In this document: one piece after another, positions 39,998 through 49,471 of the stretch | Position numbering within the stretch: the stretch's first letter is position 1 | Layout: each line of letters starts with the position of its first letter | Assembly (NCBI GenBank): GCA_900757185.1 | Contig: CAAEMX010000048.1 | Span: 8,907 to 72,906, forward strand | Source of the DNA: an uncultured Collinsella sp. | Lineage (GTDB): Bacteria; Actinomycetota; Coriobacteriia; Coriobacteriales; Coriobacteriaceae | Direction: 5' to 3' | Length of the DNA stretch: 64,000 nucleotides | Program-made: the position numbers and the translations under genes | Notes under the pieces: model-generated | Database searches by the model: none | Told to the model about the DNA's origin: nothing | Seen by the model: the letters and a program-made list of their open reading frames with translations, nothing else

Positions 39998-40715
39998 GGG
40001 GAAGGTCCTCTCCCTCGGCCATGCGGCCAAGCAGAATCGCGGTTACGGGACGCAGGTCCTCGGGCACCGTCACCTTAAGGTTATCGCGCGGGCTCTGGAC
40101 ACAGCGGACGCGCCCGCCCATGCGCTCGACCAGCGATGAATCGTCGGTACCGATAAAGCCCTCGGCGATAGCAGCGGCGTGAGCGCGCTTCATGGCGTCG
40201 ATGCTAAAGATCTGCGGCGTCTGCGCGGCCCAGTAGAGCTCGCGCGGCGGCGTCTCGACGATATTATCGCCGTCGACAATCTTGAGCGTGTCGATCGCGG
40301 GTTGACCGCACACGACACCGTCGAGGGCGCGGTCGCCCACAAGCACGTCGATCGCATGATCGATGGCCTCGGTCGTGATGAGCGGACGAGCGCCATCGTG
40401 AATGGCGACGTATTCAAAGCCCGCCGGAACCGCATGCACGCCGGCACGGGTGGAATCCTGACGGGTATCGCCGGCATCGGCAAAGCTGATGGGCGTGTCA
40501 TAGTCAAACGGATCGATGGCCAGGCGGCGCATCTCGGCACGGCGCTCGGCAGGACACACCACCACGATGTGGCCGACCTTGTCGCTACGATCGAACGCAC
40601 GGATGGACCAGCTCATGAGCGGACGGCCCGCCACGTTAACGAGCTGCTTACCGCCGGGATTTCCAAAGCGCTGGCCGCTGCCGCCGGCAACGACCACGGC
40701 GCATACGGGCGCCAT
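39987..40715 (-). CDS. ispD: 2-C-methyl-D-erythritol 4-phosphate cytidylyltransferase
   Basis: A 242-residue enzyme that couples CTP to methylerythritol phosphate. The start CAVVVAGGSGQRFGNPGGKQL is the CTP-binding loop, VAIHDGARPL the active-site strand, and AAQTPQIF the third motif. Its ATG shares a base with the disA stop codon (TAATG), and GGGGAA lies just upstream within disA. With ispF next and ispE at 54.6 kb, three steps of the MEP pathway are in this window. Confidence 0.96.
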   Translation of the reverse strand: MAPVCAVVVAGGSGQRFGNPGGKQLVNVAGRPLMSWSIRAFDRSDKVGHIVVVCPAERRAEMRRLAIDPFDYDTPISFADAGDTRQDSTRAGVHAVPAGFEYVAIHDGARPLITTEAIDHAIDVLVGDRALDGVVCGQPAIDTLKIVDGDNIVETPPRELYWAAQTPQIFSIDAMKRAHAAAIAEGFIGTDDSSLVERMGGRVRCVQSPRDNLKVTVPEDLRPVTAILLGRMAEGEDLPHVQ

Positions 40716-41782
40716 TATGCGTTCCCCTGTTTGGTGCCCTTCATGCGGTACAGCGAGTCCGCAAGAATGGCAGGGTTGTTGACGCCAAAGTCGCCCAGGC
40801 GCTCCGGATCCTCGCTGATGTCGTCCATGAGCTCCTGCAACGAGCCGTACTCGTCGACGATCTTCTCGGCCACGCCGTCGCGCACGACGGACACGCGCGA
40901 AAGCGTGCGCAGGCCCAGTGGCGTCATGACGGAGTCCTCGTCCAGGTCGTCGTAACCCAGAACCGCCGCCACATGCTGCGGGTCGGACAAGTCCTTGGGC
41001 GTCATACGGCTCAGGTTGGCGCGGATCTTTTCGGCATTGGCCTCGGAGGAATCGCTCGCATAGTCGCGAATCATCAGGTCGTACTCGGTATCCATGCTGG
41101 AGCCGGCGAGCTGCTCGAGCTGCATCTGCACGAGCTTGCCCTGGTTGCCCAGCTTGACAATGCAATCCTTAAGTTCGGTCTTTGCCTGCTGCATGATCTC
41201 GAAGCTCGAGAAAATCCCGGTAATGTCGGCGAGCGTGACGTAGTCGTCGAGCTCGAGGGCCGTCAGACGCAGCAGGGAGCGGTCGAGCGACTGACGGGTG
41301 GTCTGGAGCGTGGCGACGAGCTGGTTGACCGAGCTCATGATGGTGGTGACGGGCTGGATCTCGTAGCTCTTGCCGTGAACGTACACGTTGACGACGGCAC
41401 GACGGGCCGAGACCGAGATCACGATGGCATCCGTGAGCACCGACATGCGGGCGGCGGTGCGGTGACGCATGCCCGTCTCACTCGTGGCAAGCGAGGGATC
41501 GGGATTGAGGTGGAAGTTGGCGCGCAGGATCTGGGTGAGGTCGCCGTCGATGACAATGGCGCCGTCCATCTTGGAGAGCTCGAACAGACGATTCGAGGTG
41601 AACGAAATGTTGAGCGGGAAGCCGTCGTTACCGGCAGCAAGCACGTTTTCGGTGTCGCCAACGCAGATAAGGGCGCCCAGGTGACCGGCGATGATCATGT
41701 CGAGGGCAGTGCGGATCGGCTGACCAGGTGCCGTCAGGCGGATGGCCTGTTCCATACGCTTTTGCAGCTCGTTCTTATCCAA
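40715..41782 (-). CDS. disA: DNA-integrity scanning diadenylate cyclase
   Basis: A 355-residue protein that makes cyclic di-AMP and in spore formers scans DNA for damage. The catalytic DAC domain has KMDGAIVIDGD (DGA at 73-75) and GMRHRTAAR (RHR at 106-108); a helical spine and a C-terminal helix-hairpin-helix DNA-binding region (GLRTLSRVSVVRDGVAEKIV) follow. The start is a TTG with GGGAG 7 nt upstream; no ATG fits. It is the first gene of the disA-ispD-ispF-cysS unit. radA, its usual neighbour, is absent here. Confidence 0.95.
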   Translation of the reverse strand: MDKNELQKRMEQAIRLTAPGQPIRTALDMIIAGHLGALICVGDTENVLAAGNDGFPLNISFTSNRLFELSKMDGAIVIDGDLTQILRANFHLNPDPSLATSETGMRHRTAARMSVLTDAIVISVSARRAVVNVYVHGKSYEIQPVTTIMSSVNQLVATLQTTRQSLDRSLLRLTALELDDYVTLADITGIFSSFEIMQQAKTELKDCIVKLGNQGKLVQMQLEQLAGSSMDTEYDLMIRDYASDSSEANAEKIRANLSRMTPKDLSDPQHVAAVLGYDDLDEDSVMTPLGLRTLSRVSVVRDGVAEKIVDEYGSLQELMDDISEDPERLGDFGVNNPAILADSLYRMKGTKQGNA

Positions 41783-41954
41783 GGCATCGCTCCCATCGTA
41801 TACGCTCCATAAACGTCAATAAGTTTCTCACGGTTTGCCTCTGTGACGCCCGCAAAATCCGATGCTTACAGAATGAGCGAACACAGCTGAGAGCACAGCT
41901 GAGAGCCCCAATCCAAATGAGCTGCTTATGTGGTAGCATCGGGATTCGCATAAA

Positions 41955-42100
41955 TGAGGGAGTAGTCGCGTGATCGGGTTCGCCTCCGGTGGCGCGGCAA
42001 GTCAACACACTGGCCGTTGCGGCCTGGCTTGCCTTAATGAACGAGACTCGTGGCTGTACGCGCAACGCGTACTCCACGGGTCTTTTTTGTTACTCCCCCA
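41955..42100 (+). promoter_or_regulatory. yybP-ykoY manganese riboswitch
   Basis: GGGAGTAG (41958-41965) pairs with TTACTCCC (42090-42097) as P1. Between them are the conserved GTCAACACACTGG region, a CTTAATGAACGAGACT segment, and a hairpin GACTCGTGG ... CCACGGGTC followed by T6 (about 42047-42087) that can act as the terminator. It lies 42 nt upstream of mntP. Manganese binding would favour mntP expression. Recognised by motif order and by the downstream gene. Confidence 0.88.
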
Positions 42101-42141
42101 AGAGGTACACGCGGGCCCGCCCGCAGAGAGGGAGCCAGACT

Positions 42142-42720
42142 ATGGGACTCGCAGAGCTCGTGCTGCTCGCCGTTGGCCTTTCGATGGATGCCTTTGCCGT
42201 ATCCATCTGCAAGGGCCTTGGCATGAAGAAGATCAACCTTAAAGTCGCCGTGGTGCTCGGCCTGTTCTTTGGCGGCTTTCAGGCCGGCATGCCCGTAATC
42301 GGATGGACGCTTGGCAGCCAGTTTATGGGCATCATCGGACCCATCGACCATTGGATCGCCTTTATCCTTTTGGCCTTTATCGGCGGCAAAATGCTGTGGG
42401 AAGCCTTTACCGAGGACGAGAATGAAGGCGACGGCAAGGATGCCGAAAAGATTGACCTGGGCGAGTACCTGATCCTCGCCATCGCCACCTCAATCGACGC
42501 CCTAGCCGTAGGCATCTCATTTGCGGCGCTCTCGGTTGACATCGTTCCCGCTGTATCGCTTATCGGCGTCACAACGTTTATCTTCTCCGTCGCCGGCGTA
42601 GCGATCGGCCACACCTTTGGCGCGCGCTACGAAAAACCTGCCACCATCGTGGGCGGCATCGTGCTCATCCTCATCGGACTTAAGATCTTGCTTGAGCATC
42701 TGGGGATTTTGGCGCTGTAA
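42142..42720 (+). CDS. mntP: Manganese efflux pump MntP
   Basis: A 192-residue membrane protein with six helices and two internal repeats, each carrying an SMDAFAV or SIDALAVG acidic motif that binds Mn(II). GAGAGGGAG lies 7 nt before ATG 42142. The riboswitch upstream explains regulation: efflux rises when manganese is high. It ends at a hairpin near 42760. Confidence 0.93.
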   Translation: MGLAELVLLAVGLSMDAFAVSICKGLGMKKINLKVAVVLGLFFGGFQAGMPVIGWTLGSQFMGIIGPIDHWIAFILLAFIGGKMLWEAFTEDENEGDGKDAEKIDLGEYLILAIATSIDALAVGISFAALSVDIVPAVSLIGVTTFIFSVAGVAIGHTFGARYEKPATIVGGIVLILIGLKILLEHLGILAL

Positions 42721-42759
42721 CGCCAAACGCAATCGCTCAAAACTCAACGCCAGTACAAG

Positions 42760-42790
42760 GCCTCATGCAAAGTTTTGCATGAGGCCTTTT
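42760..42790 (+). terminator. Rho-independent terminator of mntP
   Basis: Stem CCTCATGCAAA / TTTGCATGAGG followed by CCTTTTCG. TTTTGCAT recurs in the hipBA operator just downstream. Confidence 0.8.
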
Positions 42791-42792
42791 CG

Positions 42793-42833
42793 TGCAGACT
42801 TTTGCATGTCATACTGATATGCAAAAGTCTGCA
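42793..42833 (+). promoter_or_regulatory. hipBA operator
   Basis: Perfect 15-bp inverted repeat TGCAGACTTTTGCAT / ATGCAAAAGTCTGCA (42793-42807, 42819-42833) separated by 11 nt, ending 14 nt before the hipB ATG and covering the likely -10 region. The position and symmetry are as expected for binding of a HipB dimer. Confidence 0.8.
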
Positions 42834-42847
42834 TGTTGGAGATCGCC

Positions 42848-43315
42848 ATGGATACCCTTCCCATCACCACACCACGCCAAGCTGGCATCTATGTGCGTCA
42901 GGCACGCGAGTCGCAGGAAATCACCCGTGCGGCCCTCGCTAAAAAAGCCGGCGTTTCGGAGCGCCTGCTCGCATCGCTCGAGCTAGGAGACGCCACGGGT
43001 ATTCGGCTCGACAAGTTGTTGGCGATTTTCGACGCTCTTGGACTGGCGCTCGCAGCACAAGGGGATATAGGCGAAACGAAAAATGAGCAGCCAGTCGACG
43101 CCCCGCATGCCGATCAACCTTGCAGCACCTCCAGACGCCATCACGCTCAACGTCTTCATCATCGCAACCGTCGCAGCACAACTATTCCGGCTCTTGCAGA
43201 TACCCCCCTTACGTCCGAGCTCTACGACAGGGCCTTCGCCGATTTCGCCATGTCCAATCTCGGAGTCTCGATTGCCGCTAACGCACCCGCCCAAGCCAAG
43301 TCTGAAGGGAAATAG
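42848..43315 (+). CDS. hipB: HipB-like antitoxin, XRE-family DNA-binding protein
   Basis: A 155-residue protein with an XRE helix-turn-helix at about 12-65 (VRQARESQEITRAALAKKAG, SLELGDATGIRLDKLLAIFDALGL). The remaining 85 residues are low-complexity and longer than in typical HipB; the C-terminus ends APAQAKSEGK. GGAG is 6-7 nt before ATG 42848. The ATG at 42833 lies in the operator and is less likely. hipA starts 3 nt after its stop, so it is an antitoxin and autorepressor by context. Confidence 0.85.
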   Translation: MDTLPITTPRQAGIYVRQARESQEITRAALAKKAGVSERLLASLELGDATGIRLDKLLAIFDALGLALAAQGDIGETKNEQPVDAPHADQPCSTSRRHHAQRLHHRNRRSTTIPALADTPLTSELYDRAFADFAMSNLGVSIAANAPAQAKSEGK

Positions 43316-43318
43316 TCT

Positions 43319-44623
43319 ATGGTCAGAAAAACGCTTCGGACTATTATTTGCGGCGTACCTGCGGGAACGCTCGCACAGGATGAGAAAGGTCTTATCAGCT
43401 TTTCCTACGACCAAGACTACGACGGGCCAGCCCTATCGACCAACATACCCGTATCAAATCGCACATACGGCCAACAGGTCATGAATCCGTACCTGTTTGG
43501 CCTTCTACCCGACAGCGAGAACCAACGAAAAGCGATTGCCGCCGAATTCGACGTTAGGCCCAACAATCCCGTTGCACTGCTCAGCCGTATCGGACTCGAC
43601 TGTCCGGGCGGAGTGCAATTTTGTGCCGAAGAAGATGTCGACGCCGTCCTGCATCGCTCCGGCGAATACCGCCCTATAGACGACCACGAAATTGCTCTCC
43701 GTCTCAAGTCAATCAGAGATGACCGCGATGCATCGTGGATGGGTCTAGATGAAAGTTGGTCACTTGGAGGCAACCAGGGCAAGTTCGCGCTCGCGTTCAC
43801 AAACGACCGCTGGTGCGAATGCATGGGGTCCTCGCCCACGACGCATATTTTCAAAAATGGCGTTATCGGATTTAAACTCGAGGCTCTCAATGAGTTTGTC
43901 TGCATGAAAAGCGCCCAGCGCGCCGGTATCGCAACGGCAAACGTCGAATATCGTATGTTTGAGGACGAACCTGCCCTCATTGTTGAGCGCTATGACCGCG
44001 TGAAAGTCAAAGACGGAACGATCAGGCGCCTACATCAAGAAGACCTCTGTCAGGCACTTGGGGTGATGCCCGCCCAAAAGTACACGGCAGACGGCGGCCC
44101 GACCACACGCGACATTCAAGAGCTCCTCGTAAATACGAGCCACCATCAACTTAACCTGTATCTGTTTACGCAGATACTGTTCTTCAACGCCATTATCGGC
44201 GCACCGGATGCGCACGCGAAAAACTATTCCCTGCTCCTTGGAAACGACGGCGCAGCCATGATGGCTCGAATGTACGATGTCGCTTCGGGTTTGGCGTATG
44301 AGCGTATGCGCCGCCGGGCGCGCCTTGCCATGAGCGTTGGCGGCGAAAATCGAGTGGGGCGCATCGGTCCAGGCGCTATCCGCCGATACCACGGTATGGG
44401 CGACCCCGCGCTGGAGGCGGCGCTCACCGATGCCGGGCTATCCGAGAAGTTTTGCTTTGCGACCATGATGGACCTCGCCTACGAGGTGCCCATTTGCATG
44501 GAAGAGATCATGGACGAATACGCCGACCTGCCCGGCATGGCGGACCTGCGCGAGCACATGCTCGGCCCCGTCCGCGAAAACTGCCAGCGCACCCTCGACC
44601 TCATCAAGGCGGATATGGGCTAG
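43319..44623 (+). CDS. hipA: HipA-like serine/threonine kinase toxin
   Basis: A 434-residue kinase-fold toxin. Landmarks are an N-terminal subdomain ending with NPYLFGLLPDSENQRK, the SLGGNQGKFAL loop near residue 150 that holds the regulatory serine, a P-loop-like region around THIFKNGVIGFK, and the catalytic IGAPDAHAKNYSLL. In E. coli HipA phosphorylates glutamyl-tRNA synthetase and causes persistence; the target here is unknown. AAGGGA precedes the ATG. All catalytic positions look intact. Confidence 0.9.
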   Translation: MVRKTLRTIICGVPAGTLAQDEKGLISFSYDQDYDGPALSTNIPVSNRTYGQQVMNPYLFGLLPDSENQRKAIAAEFDVRPNNPVALLSRIGLDCPGGVQFCAEEDVDAVLHRSGEYRPIDDHEIALRLKSIRDDRDASWMGLDESWSLGGNQGKFALAFTNDRWCECMGSSPTTHIFKNGVIGFKLEALNEFVCMKSAQRAGIATANVEYRMFEDEPALIVERYDRVKVKDGTIRRLHQEDLCQALGVMPAQKYTADGGPTTRDIQELLVNTSHHQLNLYLFTQILFFNAIIGAPDAHAKNYSLLLGNDGAAMMARMYDVASGLAYERMRRRARLAMSVGGENRVGRIGPGAIRRYHGMGDPALEAALTDAGLSEKFCFATMMDLAYEVPICMEEIMDEYADLPGMADLREHMLGPVRENCQRTLDLIKADMG

Positions 44624-44646
44624 GCGCCAATCAATCCACATTTCTT

Positions 44647-44692
44647 AAAAGAAGAGGGGGGCACCCGTCGCAAAAGTTCGGATGCCCCCTCT
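44647..44692. terminator. Bidirectional terminator between hipA and pepD
   Basis: Arms GAGGGGGGCA / TGCCCCCTC; on the minus strand followed by TTCTTTTAAG, so it mainly serves pepD, which converges on hipA. Confidence 0.75.
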
Positions 44693-44748
44693 CGTAATGT
44701 CATTTGCAATCCGCTAGCACGTGGCTCGAACTGCTGCTAGCGCGACCT

Positions 44749-46206
44749 TTACGCAGCGAGGCGCTTGAGGACGTCGATGAGCAGCTCGTAGAAGCGCTCG
44801 GCAGAAGCGAGCTCCATGCTCTCGTCCGGGGTGTGGACATCGGAGAGCGTCGGGCCCACGGCGATGGCGTCCAGGCCGTGCAGGGCCTCAGCAAACAGGC
44901 CGCACTCAAGGCCGGCGTGAATGGACTCGATGCGCAGCTCGGAGCCAAAGAGCTCGCGATAGCTCTCGACAAAAACGTCGCGGACCGGCGAATGCTCGGC
45001 ATAGCTCCAGCCGGGATACTCGAACTCGAACTTGGCGTCGAAGCCCAAGACATCGGCCAGCGTCTGCAGGCGGTCCTTGAACTCGTTCTGCAGCGAGGTG
45101 ATCGAGGAGCGCGGGGACAGCATGATCTTGACCTGGTCGTCGGAAGTGGCGACCACGCCGATGTTGGAGGAAACCTCGACGGAGCCGTCGGTGGCGACGT
45201 TGCGGCGAATCACGCCGTTAGGGGCAAGACGCAGGGCGCGGATGAGGGCAAGCGCGGACTTCTGATCCATGGCCTCGACCTCGGCGTCGTCGGCAATCTC
45301 GACGGTGCAGGTAAAGCCGGGGTCGAAGACCTCGAGCTCGGCAGTGACGTCGGCGATGATGCCCTTTGCGATCTGGGCCGCGGCCTCGGCGGCAGCGTGG
45401 TCGGCGTAAACCAGCTCGGCCTTGCACTCACGGTTGATGGCGTTGTCCTTAGTGCCGCCGTTAAAGCTAACGATGGCGGGCTCGCCGGCGACCATCAGGC
45501 GGTCGATGATGCGGGCCATGATGAGGTTGCCGTTGCCGCGCTCCAGGTTGATATCGTTGCCGGAATGACCACCCAGTAGGCCGGAGATGTCGAGCGTGAG
45601 GGTGCTGCCGGTCTTGTGCTCGCGCACGATGGGGCAGGTGTAGGTAACGACGACGCCACCGGCGCAGCTGACGGTGGCAACGCCCTCTTCCTCGGAGTCA
45701 AGGTTAATCATGGTGCGGGCGCTAATCTGGGACTTGTCGAGCGTCTCGGCGCCGACCAGGCCAGTCTCCTCGTCGGTGGTGAATACGCACTCGAGGGCGG
45801 GGTGAACGATCGAATCGTCATCGAGAACAGTGAGCATCAGAGCGACGGCGATACCGTTGTCGGCGCCCAGGGTGGTGCCGTTAGCGGTGAGGACGCCGTC
45901 CTTGACGACCAGGTCGATACCGTCGGTCGTAAAGTCGTGCTCAACAGAGCCCAACTTGTCGCACACCATATCGATGTGGCCCTGCAGCATCACGGTCGGG
46001 GCATTCTCGGCGCCGGCAGAAGCGGGCTTGCGAATGATGACGTTGTAGACCTCGTCCTGGTACACATCGAGGCCGCGCTCCTTGGCAAACGCAACCAGGA
46101 AATCGCTGATGCCCTTCTCGTTGCCAGACCCACGGGGGATTGCGCTGACCTCCTCAAAGAAATGGAACAGCTGGGCGGGCTCGTAGCCGGTGATCTTGTA
46201 ATCCAT
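44749..46206 (-). CDS. pepD: Aminoacyl-histidine dipeptidase (peptidase M20C)
   Basis: A 485-residue metallodipeptidase, the same length as E. coli PepD. LQGHIDMVC holds the first metal His and catalytic Asp, NGTTLGADNGIAVAL the bridging Asp, and TTDEETGLVGA the catalytic and metal Glu; LLGGHSGNDINLERGNGN begins the dimerisation domain. AAGGAGG is 4-5 nt before ATG 46206; the longer open start is rejected. It hydrolyses X-His and other dipeptides in the cytoplasm. The upstream gap to clpC (46207-46531) holds the clpC terminator and nothing else I recognise. Confidence 0.95.
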   Translation of the reverse strand: MDYKITGYEPAQLFHFFEEVSAIPRGSGNEKGISDFLVAFAKERGLDVYQDEVYNVIIRKPASAGAENAPTVMLQGHIDMVCDKLGSVEHDFTTDGIDLVVKDGVLTANGTTLGADNGIAVALMLTVLDDDSIVHPALECVFTTDEETGLVGAETLDKSQISARTMINLDSEEEGVATVSCAGGVVVTYTCPIVREHKTGSTLTLDISGLLGGHSGNDINLERGNGNLIMARIIDRLMVAGEPAIVSFNGGTKDNAINRECKAELVYADHAAAEAAAQIAKGIIADVTAELEVFDPGFTCTVEIADDAEVEAMDQKSALALIRALRLAPNGVIRRNVATDGSVEVSSNIGVVATSDDQVKIMLSPRSSITSLQNEFKDRLQTLADVLGFDAKFEFEYPGWSYAEHSPVRDVFVESYRELFGSELRIESIHAGLECGLFAEALHGLDAIAVGPTLSDVHTPDESMELASAERFYELLIDVLKRLAA

Positions 46207-46479
46207 GGTGCCTCCTTGGCGCAACTGATTAGACAGTAAGACATGCGCCTTGTATATTCCCAGACTTTGCGTGCATAAACCAGTCGAAAACGCCGAGCGC
46301 CCTTGCATCATCGGCTAACGGCGGGAAGACGCCACTTTATTAAGATAAAGCAGGTTAGACGGGCCGCGCCGAAGGGACGTTGGACCCTTCAACCAACCTC
46401 AACGCTTGATCAACGTTTATGCATACGCCATTGATATGTTTAATGAGCCCTACTTTGAACGAAGGGGGCTTTCCAACAG

Positions 46480-46505
46480 AAAAAGGGCGCTCCTTTGGAA
46501 CGCCC
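46480..46505 (-). terminator. Rho-independent terminator of clpC
   Basis: Minus-strand stem GGGCGTTCC / GGAGCGCCC with a short AAA loop, followed by T5. Confidence 0.88.
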
Positions 46506-46531
46506 TCGTGGACACAAGGTTTTGTTACGCC

Positions 46532-49174
46532 CTACAGCGCGCCGGAACCGGCTTGCATCATGCCGCCGGGGCCCGAGGTCACGCCGCCGCTCACGGGCGC
46601 GGCGTTGCCGGTGTGCGGTGCCGCCGGGGCGGTATCGCCACCGAGCGTACCTGCCGGACGCGGCGCCGGAATCTCGCCCGTACCGTGGCTAAAGACGAAC
46701 TTGCCATCGGCCACGTCGCACAGGACGGTATCGCCCTCGCCCCACTCGCCGGCCAGCAGCTCCTCGGACAACGGGTCCTCGATGAGCTTTTGGATGGCAC
46801 GGCGCAGCGGACGCGCGCCATTGGTAAGGTCGGTACCCTCGGCCACGATCTTGTCGTAGGCCGCATCGGTGAGCTTGATGTTCATGCCATTGGCGATCAG
46901 GCGCTGACGCAGGTCGTCCACCAGCAGGTGCGCGATCTTGGTCAGGTTCTCGCCCGAGAGCTTCTGGAACACCACAATGTCGTCGATACGGTTGAGCAGC
47001 TCGGGGCGGAACAGGCGCTTGAGCTCGCCCATCGCGCGACCACGGATCTCACTCGACGTGAGACCCTGCTCGCCGGTGGTGCCAAAGCCCACGCTCGCAT
47101 CCTGCGCAATCTCGCGGGCGCCCACATTGGACGTCATGATGATCACGGTGTTGCGGAAGTCGACCGTCTTGCCCTGGCTATCGGTCAGGCGGCCCTCCTC
47201 CAGCACCTGTAGCAAGATGTTGAAGATATCGGGGTGCGCCTTCTCGATCTCGTCGAACAGCACGACCGAGTACGGGTGGCGACGAACGGCCTTGGTGAGC
47301 TGGCCGCCCTCGTCGTGACCGACGTAGCCCGGAGGGCTACCGATGAGCTTGGAGACCTCGAACTCGCTACCGAACTCGGACATGTCGAAGCTGATGAGCG
47401 CGTCTTTGCTGCCAAAGAGATACTCGGCGAGCGTCTTGGCGAGCTCGGTCTTGCCCGTGCCGGTGGGACCCAGGAAGATAAAGCTGCCGCCGGGACGACG
47501 CGGGTCCTTGAGCGGCGAGCGGCTGCGGCGCACGGCCTTGGCGACGGCCTCGACGGCCTCGTCCTGGCCGATAATGCGGGTCTTGAGCACGCTTTCGGTC
47601 TGCAGCAGGCGACGGCTCTCGCTCTCGGTGAGCGAGGAAACCGGCACGCCAGAGGTCACGGACACGATGTCGGCAATCTGACTCACGTCGATGGTGAGCG
47701 GGCTGGCGTCGAGCTCGGCGGTCCAGGCGGCCTTGGCTTCGGCGAGTTCAATGTCGGCGGCCTTCTGCTGCTCGGTGATCTCGGCGGCCTTGTTCATGTC
47801 ATCGCTCTCGGTGGCCTCCTGCGCGGCGGCCTTGAGCTCCTCTATACGATGCTCGGCCTCGCGCACCGGCTCGGGCGCGCGATTCGCGGCGATGCGAGCG
47901 CGGGCACCGGCCTCGTCGATGAGGTCGATGGCCTTATCGGGCAGGAAGCGATCCTGGATGTAGCGGTTGGAAAGGTTCGCGGCGGCCTCGATAGCACCCT
48001 GCGTATAGCGCACATGGTGGTGCTCCTCGTAGCGCGGCTTGAGCGCGGTCAGGATCTTGACCGTGTCCTCGACGCTCGGCTCCTCGACATCGATGGTCTG
48101 GAAGCGGCGCTCAAAGGCCGGATCTTTAGTGAGGTACTTACGGAACTCCTCGGCCGTGGTGGCACCAATGATCTGGAAAGCACCGCGCGCGAGCACGGGC
48201 TTGAGCATAGAGCTCGCATCGATAGAACCCTCGGCAGAACCGGCACCGATGATGGTGTGCATCTCATCGATAAACAAGATGACGTCGTCGGCCTCGGTTG
48301 CCTCCTGGATCACGTTCTTGAGGCGCTCCTCGAACTCACCGCGATACTTGGCGCCCGCAACGAGACCCGGCAGGTCGAGCGTCCAGATATTCTGGTTCAT
48401 GAGGTTCTCGGGCACGTTGCCGGCAGCAATCTGTTGCGCCAGTCCCTCGACGATGGCCGTTTTGCCCACGCCGGGATCGCCCAGGATAAGAGGGTTGTTC
48501 TTGGTGCGGCGCGAAAGGATCTCCATCATACGCTGGACTTCCTTTTCGCGGCCGATCACCGGATCGAGTTCGCCGTCGCGAGCCTTCTGCGTAAGGTTGG
48601 TCGCGAACTGCTTAAGTGTATCGGTACCGCTCCCCTTTTGCTGAGAGGCATCCGAGCCGCTAAAGAACGGCAGGCCCGTACCGGGACGACCAGCACCGGC
48701 GCCAGCGAGCGGACGCTTCTTATCCTGGTCCTTGGCGGTGAGTTTCTCGATAGCCTTTTTGATGGAGGCGGACGACACACCCAGGCGCATGAGGATGTCC
48801 ATGGCCATGCCGTTGCCCTCTTCGACGATGCCGATCAGCAAGTGCTCGGTCGACACGTAGGTCTGGTTGTTCTCACGCGCCACGCGGAATGAACGCTCCA
48901 TCACGCTAATGACGAGCGGCGTAAAGGCGAGCTTGGCCGCCTCGGTCTCCTCACTGGGCTCGGGAACCGTGGTCTGGACCTCTTTAAGAGTATCCATGAT
49001 GTCGTCGTAGGAGATATCGAGCGAACGCAGTGCCTCGGCGGCAATGCCCTCGTCCTCCTTGGCGAGTGCGAGCAGCAGGTGCTCGGTACCCACCTTATTT
49101 GAGTGAAGATCGAGCGCTTCTTGCTTGGCCATGGACATGACCTTGCGCGCGCGATCGGTAAAACGGTCTAACAT
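46532..49174 (-). CDS. clpC: ATP-dependent Clp protease ATP-binding subunit ClpC
   Basis: An 880-residue AAA+ unfoldase that feeds ClpP. It has the N-terminal repeat domain ([29 protein letters not shown] and [13 protein letters not shown]), AAA-1 with [15 protein letters not shown], a middle coiled coil with an UVR-like stretch (about 430-490), and AAA-2 with [19 protein letters not shown] in the ASVGFGTTG stretch is a candidate ClpP-docking loop. The last 45 residues are Gly/Pro/Ala-rich and not conserved. GAGGAAC precedes the ATG. No ctsR, mcsA or mcsB is nearby, so regulation differs from Bacillus. Confidence 0.96.
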   Translation of the reverse strand: MLDRFTDRARKVMSMAKQEALDLHSNKVGTEHLLLALAKEDEGIAAEALRSLDISYDDIMDTLKEVQTTVPEPSEETEAAKLAFTPLVISVMERSFRVARENNQTYVSTEHLLIGIVEEGNGMAMDILMRLGVSSASIKKAIEKLTAKDQDKKRPLAGAGAGRPGTGLPFFSGSDASQQKGSGTDTLKQFATNLTQKARDGELDPVIGREKEVQRMMEILSRRTKNNPLILGDPGVGKTAIVEGLAQQIAAGNVPENLMNQNIWTLDLPGLVAGAKYRGEFEERLKNVIQEATEADDVILFIDEMHTIIGAGSAEGSIDASSMLKPVLARGAFQIIGATTAEEFRKYLTKDPAFERRFQTIDVEEPSVEDTVKILTALKPRYEEHHHVRYTQGAIEAAANLSNRYIQDRFLPDKAIDLIDEAGARARIAANRAPEPVREAEHRIEELKAAAQEATESDDMNKAAEITEQQKAADIELAEAKAAWTAELDASPLTIDVSQIADIVSVTSGVPVSSLTESESRRLLQTESVLKTRIIGQDEAVEAVAKAVRRSRSPLKDPRRPGGSFIFLGPTGTGKTELAKTLAEYLFGSKDALISFDMSEFGSEFEVSKLIGSPPGYVGHDEGGQLTKAVRRHPYSVVLFDEIEKAHPDIFNILLQVLEEGRLTDSQGKTVDFRNTVIIMTSNVGAREIAQDASVGFGTTGEQGLTSSEIRGRAMGELKRLFRPELLNRIDDIVVFQKLSGENLTKIAHLLVDDLRQRLIANGMNIKLTDAAYDKIVAEGTDLTNGARPLRRAIQKLIEDPLSEELLAGEWGEGDTVLCDVADGKFVFSHGTGEIPAPRPAGTLGGDTAPAAPHTGNAAPVSGGVTSGPGGMMQAGSGAL

Positions 49175-49213
49175 GCTAGTTCCTCTTAGACGAGCTAGTT
49201 TTTCAAACGCAAA

Positions 49214-49240
49214 GCGCCACTCGTGGCGGCGCTTTGGTCT
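49214..49240 (-). terminator. Hairpin upstream of clpC
   Basis: AAAGCGCC / GGCGCTTT stem (49214-49221 and complement near 49231-49238) on the minus strand, followed by GCGTTTG; about 40 nt before clpC. It could end the thrE transcript or form part of the clpC leader. Confidence 0.5.
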
Positions 49241-49346
49241 CTTTACCCATATGGAGTATATGTTAACCGTTGGGACCTTTCCTGCCCGTAGCCGCTCGAC
49301 AACGTCTACAAAAAAGGAATTGCCAGGTGCGTCTGCATCGGCCCAA

Positions 49347-49443
49347 CGAGCGTGGATTTTCGGACACCCATTCCACGAGCGTGGATAATCTCCCGTTTTG
49401 AGCCCGTAAACAGGTCAAAAACGGGAGATTATCCACGTTCATG
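49347..49443. repeat. GCGTGGATAATCTCCC palindrome, second copy (family B)
   Basis: CGAGCGTGGATTTTC at 49347 is followed by arms about 49376-49400 and 49414-49439 (GTGGATAATCTCCCGTTTTG against its complement). Same layout as 35469-35590, though the outer downstream arm is missing. It fills the gap between clpC and the ThrE-like gene. Confidence 0.8.
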
Positions 49444-49471
49444 TTTTGCGGATCAGTTTCATTTGCACCAA

